Assembly (NCBI GenBank): GCA_031363055.1
Contig: JANLTP010000185.1
Location: 1-21,088 of the forward strand
Direction: 5' to 3'
Source: JANLTP01 sp031363055
GTDB taxonomy: Bacteria; Pseudomonadota; Gammaproteobacteria; Burkholderiales; Burkholderiaceae_E
DNA: 21,088 nt
Shown: piece by piece, positions 15,617-21,088 of the stretch
Numbering within the stretch: position 1 is the first letter of the stretch
How the letters are laid out: each line of letters starts with the position of its first letter
Translations under genes and position numbers: made by a program
The notes under the pieces: model-generated
Databases searched by the model: none
The model's input: only the letters and a program-made list of their open reading frames with translations
What the model was told of the DNA's origin: nothing

Positions 15617-16789
15617 CTACTTGGCAGCACCCTTGGCTAGCCATTGTGAAATAAGTTTGGCGTCCGACTCGGGTAGCGCCTGTGCCGGCATGGGAATCGC
15701 TCCCCAAACTCCAGCTCCGCCAGTCTTGATCCGGCCCGAAAGATAATCAATTGCATCGTTGCGACCGGTGTACCGCTTGGCCACCTCTTGAAAACTAGGT
15801 CCGACGAGTTTGGCGTCGACCGCATGACAACCGCTGCACGCATGCTTGGCTAATAATCCGCGTGCCTTGGTGCCGACTGAGTCGTTCGCGGGGCCGTCGA
15901 CTTTCAACTCGGCAACTACTGGCTTCGCCGACGGATCGGCCGACTGATCGACAGACTGATTGCCTGATTGATTAACTGACGGCGCACCGCGCTGCGCACC
16001 GACCAGGCGGTTTTGCTCGGCCAGATTACCGTGCGAACCGCGCGCATGGTCGGGCAGGATCGATGCGATTCTCGAATCTGGCGCGCAGTTTACGCGGCAC
16101 GCCGAGCCCTGCACATCAGGCTTGAGTTGGGCAATTGCCGTACCGGTGCCCACAGGTTTGACCCAATCCGACTTGCCGGGCCAGAGCGCATGCTTGAGCG
16201 TGGCACCATTGCGATTCGGGATCTTCTGCTGGACATCGGCAATGTTCTTGTCGGACAGCACAAAGTTATCGGGGATGATACCGCCGAGATTCAAGATGAA
16301 TGCGGTCACCGAATAGACCTCGTCGGTGGTCAGCGACTTCGGCTGGTTCCACGGCATGGCGCGGTTGATGTAGTCCCATAGAGTCGACAGACTCGACAGT
16401 TTCATCAGCGTCGTGCGCTGCGGATAGGCCGGGTCGGTCAGCTTGGCGACATGCCCGCTCTGAATGTCCGCAGGGGTTGTGCCACCAACAATCGGGCTGA
16501 AGGTTTCGTTCGACTCGCCGAACACGCCGTGGCAAGACGCGCACTTTGCCTCCCAGATGTCCTGGCCTTTGGCGACAGAACCCGAACCCGCCGGCAAGCC
16601 CTTGAAGTCGGGGCGAACGTCGATGTCCCAGGCGCGAACTTCTCGCTCGGTCGCTGTTCGGCCAATACCAGGAAATTTGCTCGGCGTTTCGCTAGCGCCG
16701 GACACAGGCCCCACCACAACTGCACCCAGCCCGAGTGCGGTCGCTGCAACGAAAATCGCCGTCCGAAAGTTAAGAGGAAATCTGGACAT
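15617..16789 (-). CDS. soxD: SoxD, diheme cytochrome c subunit of sulfane dehydrogenase
   Basis: This 390-residue exported protein has two c-type haem sites, CASCH (C83, C86, H87) and CSGCH (C318, C321, H322), with probable methionine ligands in AMPWNQPKSL and IPMPAQ (M367). A hydrophobic signal segment covers about residues 8-30. It takes electrons from the SoxC molybdenum centre while the SoxY-bound sulfane is oxidised. The middle includes an unusual low-complexity linker, VNQSGNQSVDQSADPSAKP, and two extra cysteines (CRVNC). ATG 16789 overlaps the soxC stop by 20 nt; the longer frame to 16918 lies wholly within soxC and is rejected. Confidence 0.95.
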   Translation of the reverse strand: MSRFPLNFRTAIFVAATALGLGAVVVGPVSGASETPSKFPGIGRTATEREVRAWDIDVRPDFKGLPAGSGSVAKGQDIWEAKCASCHGVFGESNETFSPIVGGTTPADIQSGHVAKLTDPAYPQRTTLMKLSSLSTLWDYINRAMPWNQPKSLTTDEVYSVTAFILNLGGIIPDNFVLSDKNIADVQQKIPNRNGATLKHALWPGKSDWVKPVGTGTAIAQLKPDVQGSACRVNCAPDSRIASILPDHARGSHGNLAEQNRLVGAQRGAPSVNQSGNQSVDQSADPSAKPVVAELKVDGPANDSVGTKARGLLAKHACSGCHAVDAKLVGPSFQEVAKRYTGRNDAIDYLSGRIKTGGAGVWGAIPMPAQALPESDAKLISQWLAKGAAK

Positions 16790-18173
16790 TCTTGACCTCG
16801 CCGCTTTCCGCGACCAACCAGGTGTGAATCGAATTGTTGTGATAAATCGAGCGTCGCCCGCGGACCTTGCGCATCTGCTCGTAAGTGGCCTGTACCTGGC
16901 CGGTCTCGTCGATTGCACGGCTTTGGATCAGCGACGCTTTGCCGTTCCAGACCCAATCGGCACTAAAGCGCGTCAAACATTTGTCGAGAACTGGCGACTG
17001 CAATCGGGCCGGTTTCCAATTGCGACCGCCGTCTATGCTGACGTCGACCGCCTTGATCTTGCTGCGGCCTGACCAGGCGAGTCCGGAAATATTGATGAAG
17101 CCTTTATCGAGCAGCACCTGACCACCAGACGGAGTGGTCACGACACTCTTGACCTCCTGAATCGAAGTGTACTGGCGATGTTGACCATCCGGCATCAGGT
17201 CGATGTAGTGCAAGGCCTCGTCCTTCGCGCCGTAGGGTGCATCGCCGAGCTCAATACGCCGCAAATACTTGACCCAACTTACCCCCTGCACGCCCGGTAC
17301 AACCAGACGCAGCGGATAACCGTTCTCGGGCCGCAGCATTTCGCCGTTCTGGCCGTAGGCGACGAACACTTCACCGCGTTCAATGAGCTCCATCGGAATG
17401 GTCCGGGTCATCGAAGAGCCGTCGGCACCTTCGGCGAGCACGAAGCGGCCGCGCTTGTAGTCGGCACCGCACAGATCGAGCAGGATCTTCAGAGGCACAC
17501 CGGTGTACTCGCAACAACTGATCATGCCGTGCGTGTACTGCACAGTCGGTACCGCTACATTGCCCCACTCCATGCCGGTGTTGGCGCCGCATTCGATGAA
17601 ATGAAAGCGCGAGACGCTTGGCAAGCGCATCAACTCGTCGACGCTAAACACCATGTCGCGTTTAAGCATGTTCGGCACCGAGCCATTGAGCATCAACCGA
17701 TGCTTGCTTGGATCGATGTCCCACCAGCCTTGGTGATGCCGCTCGAAATGCAGACCGCTCGGCGTGACGATGCCGAACATCGACTGCAACGGCGCGAACG
17801 AGACCGATGCTTGCCGGGTCTGGGTCAACCCCGGACTTGGCCGGCGCTGGACGTTGGTCTCGAATTTCGAGGGTTTGCCGTAACCGTCGGTGGCCACGGC
17901 CTGCCCGAGACCGGTCGAGTGTTCCGGTAATTTCAGGATGTTCGGATCACCGCCCTCAGCAGGCAGCGAATTCGACTGCGAAAACGCTGTCGGCATCGTC
18001 GCGGTAACGACCGCTCCAGCCGCCGCTGCGGCCACGGCGCTCGAGAATGCACGGCGCATAAGGTCCCGACGGCCCGATTTTGCTTCGCTCCATGCACTCC
18101 TTACCGCGTCGGAATTCAGGAAGTTTTCGGGTGCGTGGCGCAGCCGGCCGGGCAATGCGTAGGGGTCACTCAC
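16770..18173 (-). CDS. soxC: SoxC, molybdenum-cofactor sulfane dehydrogenase subunit
   Basis: This 467-residue protein belongs to the sulfite-oxidase family. An N-terminal extension and Tat-type signal (SGRRDLMRRAFSSAV, 33-47) are followed by the Moco domain, with the ligand cysteine C195 in HFIECGANTGMEW, and a C-terminal dimerisation domain. SoxCD oxidises SoxY-bound sulfane sulfur; its presence means that thiosulfate can be oxidised fully to sulfate without storing sulfur globules. The start is GTG 18173, overlapping the ArsR stop by 4 nt, with AAGGA 7 nt upstream inside the regulator gene, so the two genes are translationally coupled. Confidence 0.95.
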   Translation of the reverse strand: MSDPYALPGRLRHAPENFLNSDAVRSAWSEAKSGRRDLMRRAFSSAVAAAAAGAVVTATMPTAFSQSNSLPAEGGDPNILKLPEHSTGLGQAVATDGYGKPSKFETNVQRRPSPGLTQTRQASVSFAPLQSMFGIVTPSGLHFERHHQGWWDIDPSKHRLMLNGSVPNMLKRDMVFSVDELMRLPSVSRFHFIECGANTGMEWGNVAVPTVQYTHGMISCCEYTGVPLKILLDLCGADYKRGRFVLAEGADGSSMTRTIPMELIERGEVFVAYGQNGEMLRPENGYPLRLVVPGVQGVSWVKYLRRIELGDAPYGAKDEALHYIDLMPDGQHRQYTSIQEVKSVVTTPSGGQVLLDKGFINISGLAWSGRSKIKAVDVSIDGGRNWKPARLQSPVLDKCLTRFSADWVWNGKASLIQSRAIDETGQVQATYEQMRKVRGRRSIYHNNSIHTWLVAESGEVKNVQISS

Positions 18174-18505
18174 ACACTTTCCTTTGCGAAATCTGCCGGT
18201 TCATCGTTGCCTTCATCCATGGCGATATCAGTGCACACCGTACGACAGATCGCAGCCAACGATTCGTTAGCAAGTTGGTAGTAGATCTGGATACCGTCGC
18301 GCCGCTTGGTCAAGACGCCGGTTCGGTACATCAACCCCAGATGTTGCGAAAGATTAGGCTGCGTGCAGTCGATTCGCTCGAGCAATTGCGAGACATTGCA
18401 CTCGCCACGACACAGTTCGCCAATGATTCGCAAGCGAACCGGCGCCGACAATAGCCCGAACAGCTCTGCCGCGCGCTCAAAAATATCATCTGCCTCCCTG
18501 ACCAT
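18170..18505 (-). CDS. ArsR/SmtB-family regulator of the sox operon (SoxR/BigR-like)
   Basis: This 111-residue winged-helix repressor has recognition region QPNLSQHLGLMYRTGVLTKR and wing RRDGIQIYYQL. It carries C32 in ELCRGEC and C87 and C91 in CRTVC, plus C36 and C47. In persulfide-sensing ArsR proteins (SqrR, BigR, sox-linked SoxR) a cysteine near residue 40 and one in the last helix join by a tetrasulfide bridge and release DNA; C32 with C87 or C91 fits that layout. It is the first gene before soxC, coupled by GTGA, and lies next to a -10 box with flanking dyads, so it probably represses its own operon. The ligand is inferred. Confidence 0.92.
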   Translation of the reverse strand: MVREADDIFERAAELFGLLSAPVRLRIIGELCRGECNVSQLLERIDCTQPNLSQHLGLMYRTGVLTKRRDGIQIYYQLANESLAAICRTVCTDIAMDEGNDEPADFAKESV

Positions 18506-18521
18506 ACAATGGTGTCTTTGT

Positions 18522-18541
18522 ATATATTTGTATAAGTATAT
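18522..18541. promoter_or_regulatory. candidate ArsR operator, 20-bp AT-rich imperfect palindrome
   Basis: ATATA-N10-TATAT, with 8 of 10 symmetric positions paired, lies 17-36 bp before the ArsR start at 18505. It sits just downstream of a TATAAT box, so a bound repressor would block transcription. AT-rich dyads of this size are usual for ArsR-family regulators. The symmetry is seen; binding is inferred. Confidence 0.5.
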
Positions 18542-18547
18542 GATGAT

Positions 18548-18553
18548 ATTATA
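18548..18553 (-). promoter_or_regulatory. candidate -10 box (TATAAT) for arsR-sox
   Basis: On the minus strand this reads TATAAT, a perfect sigma70-type -10 element, 43 bp before the regulator start. No good -35 hexamer is found at 17 bp (GTACTT is there), so activation or weak basal transcription is possible. The only other notable item in gap 18506-18701 is a perfect 10-bp palindrome, CTGCTAGCAG, at 18557-18566, 4 bp upstream of the box. Confidence 0.45.
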
Positions 18554-18701
18554 GAACTGCTAGCAGATGCAAGTACTTTTACTATTTTATTTCGGTATTC
18601 GGTAGCTGATACTGGCTTGGTCAGCGCGCGAGATTCAAGGCCGTGTTGGCGGCTCGGCGCACTGTTTTGATTTCGGGTAGATCGGCAATGACACTAGGCG
18701 A

Positions 18702-19052
18702 TCAAGCGCTACGTCGTGCACGAACCAGCCGATCTTGCGCCGGCACGTCGGCTGCGTCGCTGATATCGATGGCGATCTGACTGCAAACCGCCCGGCACAG
18801 CGTTACCGCGCGCTGGCTTTGGATGTTATAGAAAATCTGAGTGCCGTCGCGTCGACGACCGAGTATTCCAGCGCGATAGAGCGCGTTTAAATGCTGTGAC
18901 AAGTTCGGTTGCTTGGTTTCGGTTGCTTCGACGAGCATCGACACGTTCTGCTCACCGTTGCACAGTACGCTGAGGATTTTCAAACGAACCGGAGTCGACA
19001 GCAATGCGAACAATTCGCCTGCCGTCTCAAAAACCTTGCTGTCTTCGCCCAT
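18702..19052 (-). CDS. second ArsR/SmtB-family regulator (SoxR/SqrR-like paralogue)
   Basis: This 116-residue winged-helix protein is clearly related to the regulator 200 bp downstream. The core ELFALLSTPVRLKIL is shared, followed by QPNLSQHLNALYRAGIL and RRDGTQIFYNIQ. It keeps only three cysteines: C31 in VLCNGE and C86 and C90 in LCRAVC, exactly the positions held in common with the first copy. ATG 19052 aligns with the other protein's start; ATG 19085 (weak GAG site) would add 11 residues and is possible. It lies between the SoxH-like gene and the first sox regulator. It may sense persulfide or a different sulfur signal. Confidence 0.9.
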   Translation of the reverse strand: MGEDSKVFETAGELFALLSTPVRLKILSVLCNGEQNVSMLVEATETKQPNLSQHLNALYRAGILGRRRDGTQIFYNIQSQRAVTLCRAVCSQIAIDISDAADVPAQDRLVRARRSA

Positions 19053-19132
19053 TGGATACCCGAACTGAAGTTGATGTCGCAACATTGCATCTCGCGAACC
19101 TATTTTACAGGGTTATACGGAACCCGCTCGAC

Positions 19133-19168
19133 TTGGCGTGCCAGTTGGCGTGCCAGTTGGCGCGCCAA
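19133..19168. repeat. three 12-bp tandem repeats, the last a perfect palindrome
   Basis: TTGGCGTGCCAG occurs twice and is followed by TTGGCGCGCCAA, a 12-bp perfect palindrome. The array sits just past the stop of the SoxH-like gene (19173) and about 50-85 bp before the upstream ArsR start codons. It could be a set of regulator sites or a transcription-pausing structure; no poly-U follows. Confidence 0.8.
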
Positions 19169-19172
19169 CCGA

Positions 19173-20141
19173 TCAGCGCTGCTGCTCCATCAGCAGATAG
19201 GTGTTGTACGCGTTCATCCTATTGGCGAGCTCGAATAGCGGCAGCGCGGCGTAGGTCGACCAGTCAGTGCGTAAGTAGGCATCCTCGAACGGTTCGAGAT
19301 CGCGCGCAGCCGTGCGCATCGACTCACGTAGAAACATTAGATAGTCGCGCGTGAACTGCAACGCCGCGAGAGGCATCTCGACGATCGGCCCATGGCCGGG
19401 TACGAGAATCTTTGGTTCGAGTCCGATCAGACGATCGACCGACTCGATCCAATGTCGACTGTCAGCCTGCCCAACGAATGGAATTCGACCCATGTATGCA
19501 AGGTCTCCCGAGAAAATCACGCCGCGCTCTTCGATCGCGATCGTCAGGTCTTCCGGAGTATGTGCCGGACCGGCCGGCGTCAGGCCAAATCGAATCCCGC
19601 CAATCTGCAGATCGGTCACTGCGTCGATCCACCGATCGGCCGGAGTGAGTTCGGTTCGATCATCGATCCACGGTGCCAGATCGACCCGACTCGCCTGCAA
19701 CCGAAGACGCGCTGCGTCCGACTGCAAATACGTTTTGGCCGCCGAATGCGCAAGGATCATGGCGCCCGCCTGCTTAAAGACCTGCAGGCCATAGATGTGG
19801 TCGGCGTGGTAATGCGTCACCAGCACATGCGAGATCGGTTTGTCGGTCAGGCTTTTGATACGTTCGACCATGGTCTGCGCAAGCGTCGGTGACCCGAGTG
19901 CGTCGATGACCACCACCGAATTGGCAGTAATTACAAAACCGGCGTTCGAGATAAAGTTCCGGTTGGCCGACGATCCGAGCGCTGCCAAGCCCTGCACAAA
20001 ATAGACATCGCGTGCGATCTCGACCGGGGAGGGCACCTGCGCCAAACTGGTACCCGGGATTGCCAGCGCCGCGAGCGCCACCAGCCGCGTGGCGGCACGC
20101 GAGAGTTTGAAGAACTCATCGGCTTTTGGGCAATGCATCAT
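19173..20141 (-). CDS. SoxH-like exported metallo-beta-lactamase-fold hydrolase
   Basis: This 322-residue protein has an N-terminal signal segment (hydrophobic about 18-35, ending TSLAQ). The metallo-beta-lactamase motifs are THYHADH (109-115), a later HTPED, FSGDLAYMGRIPF and VPGHGPIVEM. It resembles SoxH and the quinoprotein-relay type zinc hydrolases that accompany sox and PQQ-dehydrogenase clusters; the exact reaction of SoxH is not established. It is the first gene of the minus-strand run, about 90-120 bp before the upstream ArsR gene, and divergent from an exported rhodanese. Confidence 0.85.
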   Translation of the reverse strand: MMHCPKADEFFKLSRAATRLVALAALAIPGTSLAQVPSPVEIARDVYFVQGLAALGSSANRNFISNAGFVITANSVVVIDALGSPTLAQTMVERIKSLTDKPISHVLVTHYHADHIYGLQVFKQAGAMILAHSAAKTYLQSDAARLRLQASRVDLAPWIDDRTELTPADRWIDAVTDLQIGGIRFGLTPAGPAHTPEDLTIAIEERGVIFSGDLAYMGRIPFVGQADSRHWIESVDRLIGLEPKILVPGHGPIVEMPLAALQFTRDYLMFLRESMRTAARDLEPFEDAYLRTDWSTYAALPLFELANRMNAYNTYLLMEQQR

Positions 20142-20241
20142 CTAAATGACTCGCGGGAAAAATTTGTGGCTGATAAAAACGGCATGAGAACAGAACCAAC
20201 ATCGTCGTGACCTGAAACCTGATATGAAGCAGTATATCGAT

Positions 20242-20263
20242 GAGTGCTAATGTGTTGGCACTC
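20242..20263. promoter_or_regulatory. 22-bp dyad of CIRCE-like half-sites before the rhodanese gene
   Basis: GAGTGCTAA, then TGTG, then TTGGCACTC: an inverted repeat with 8 of 9 base pairs per arm (one T/G mismatch) and a 4-bp centre. Each arm matches a CIRCE half-site (TTAGCACTC / GAGTGCTAA) but in the opposite order. It lies in the divergent promoter region between the SoxH-like and exported rhodanese genes, 16-37 bp before ATG 20279. It could be an operator or a leader hairpin. Confidence 0.6.
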
Positions 20264-20338
20264 TAATATTCAAGCTCAATGATTGCAGTCGAAGCTGCCA
20301 ATCGCGCGCAAATGAGTACCAACCCATGGATACCAAGA

Positions 20339-20938
20339 ATGAAAGCTGATCGTACTGCCCTTCAAATATTTCTGCCTATTTTGCTGCTGATATTGGCATT
20401 TTCGCAATCCGTTCTTGCAATTGAAGCCAAGGACTTGCCAGAGGAAAAGCGCACGAAGCTCAATCTTTATGTGACCGCGCCCGAAGCCGCAGCGCTCAAG
20501 ACAAGCTTAGGCGAGAAGGCGCTTTTCTTGGATATTCGAAGCCGAGCGGAAGTCATGTTCTTGGGTTCGCCCAGTATGACTGATGCGATGGTACCGTTTG
20601 TAGATTTTCCAGAGACTGGCTTGGCATTTGACGAAAAGCGCGGTGCTTACAAATTAGAACCTAACAAGGGCTTTGCTTCTGAGGTGGCAAGGCGCCTGAC
20701 AGAAAAAGGCTTGGACAAGCATGATGTCGTCATTCTGATCTGTCGCTCAGGTGATCGTTCCGCCCGCGCCGTCAATCAGCAGCTTGCCGATCTAGGCTTT
20801 ACCAAGGTCTACTCAGTTATCGACGGGTTTGAGGGGGACCTTTCCAAGGATGGCCGGCGATCGGTCAATGGTTGGAAAAATTCAGATCTGCCCTGGACCT
20901 ACACAATCGAGAAGTCCAAAGCATATCTAGCGCAGTGA
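20339..20938 (+). CDS. exported rhodanese-domain protein
   Basis: This protein of about 199 residues has a signal or anchor segment (DRTALQIFLPILLLILAFSQ, then SVLA) and one rhodanese domain with LFLDIRSRAE and the active loop CRSGDRS (C135). ATG 20339 is preferred because it puts the hydrophobic segment at the N-terminus; ATGs at 20279 and 20312 in the same frame would add 20 or 9 residues. No start has a strong ribosome site. The C-terminus GFEGDLSKDGRR...GWKNSDLPW matches that of the cytoplasmic rhodanese at 8058-8534. It lies divergent from the SoxH-like gene, so it is probably a periplasmic sulfurtransferase linked to sulfur oxidation. Confidence 0.88.
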   Translation: MKADRTALQIFLPILLLILAFSQSVLAIEAKDLPEEKRTKLNLYVTAPEAAALKTSLGEKALFLDIRSRAEVMFLGSPSMTDAMVPFVDFPETGLAFDEKRGAYKLEPNKGFASEVARRLTEKGLDKHDVVILICRSGDRSARAVNQQLADLGFTKVYSVIDGFEGDLSKDGRRSVNGWKNSDLPWTYTIEKSKAYLAQ

Positions 20939-21021
20939 GCGGCGGCGAGTTCGGCTGGAGCGAAGTAAAAGCTATTGACCAACCTGCCGATAGCGAGGAG
21001 TACGCGGATGAAGACAAATAC

Positions 21022-21087
21022 TCAGGCCGTCTTCTGCAGCAACAACCCCAACTCCTGAATCATCTGCTCGCGCATGATGAACTTCTG
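21022..21087 (-). CDS. possible C-terminus of a gene entering from beyond the window
   Basis: The minus-strand frame is open to the window end and terminates at 21022-21024 with the amphipathic ending QKFIMREQMIQELGLLLQKTA. The codon pattern looks coding, but 21 residues do not allow identification. The preceding stretch 20939-21021 shows nothing else. Confidence 0.35.
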   Translation of the reverse strand, partial: QKFIMREQMIQELGLLLQKTA

Positions 21088-21088
21088 C

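Noticed and set aside
20242..20263. true CIRCE/HrcA element
   Set aside because: The half-sites are in the reverse order and 4 bp apart, not 9, and no heat-shock gene follows; kept only as a dyad.

Overview
The window looks like a chromosomal segment of a sulfur-oxidizing betaproteobacterium, most likely Burkholderiales. The reasons are the G+C-rich coding style, the soxCDYZAXB gene order, a tripartite-tricarboxylate (Bug/TctC-type) binding-protein operon with its own MarR regulator, and a LysR gene beside an exported binding protein. This placement is inferred from gene content and order; no rRNA, tRNA, CRISPR array or recognisable insertion sequence was found.

Left part (1-5400). A LysR regulator (minus) is divergent from an orphan ModA-like periplasmic binding protein (plus), with a TAAC-N5-GTTA (T-N11-A) LysR-type box between them. 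Next comes a minus-strand operon reading Bug/TctC binding protein -> L-aspartate-dehydrogenase-like protein -> small soluble reductive-dehalogenase-like double [4Fe-4S] protein, with a divergent MarR-type regulator. This locus is decaying. The Bug gene and the marR gene have each lost an internal segment out of frame. In the Bug case the broken frame runs on into the next gene and gives a false 534-residue 'fusion'. A 21-codon signal-peptide-like stub follows marR.

Middle (about 5390-7140). A visibly less G+C-rich islet carries one AAA+/DUF4143 ATPase with no in-frame ATG start, flanked by short non-coding stretches.

Right part (7148-20141). About 13 kb, all on the minus strand, forms a sulfur-oxidation superoperon. 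In transcription order it reads: SoxH-like metallo-beta-lactamase protein, ArsR-family regulator, second ArsR-family regulator, soxC, soxD, soxY, soxZ, soxA, soxX, soxB, exported DsrE-like protein, SulP anion transporter, ETHE1-type persulfide dioxygenase, rhodanese, and two YeeE/YedE (SoxT/Pmp-type) membrane proteins. Many junctions overlap by 4 nt (ArsR/soxC, sulP/persulfide dioxygenase, yeeE1/yeeE2) or 11-20 nt (persulfide dioxygenase/rhodanese, soxC/soxD). SoxAX, SoxYZ, SoxB and SoxCD make up the complete periplasmic thiosulfate-oxidizing complex. The trailing genes look like a BigR/Pmp-type persulfide transport and detoxification module. The two ArsR proteins carry the cysteines expected of persulfide-responsive regulators, and a -10 box with two adjacent dyads lies upstream of the soxC-proximal one.

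Far right (20141-21088). A divergent exported rhodanese, related to the one in the superoperon, is preceded by a 22-bp dyad built of CIRCE-like half-sites in everted order. The tail of one more minus-strand gene may enter at the window end.
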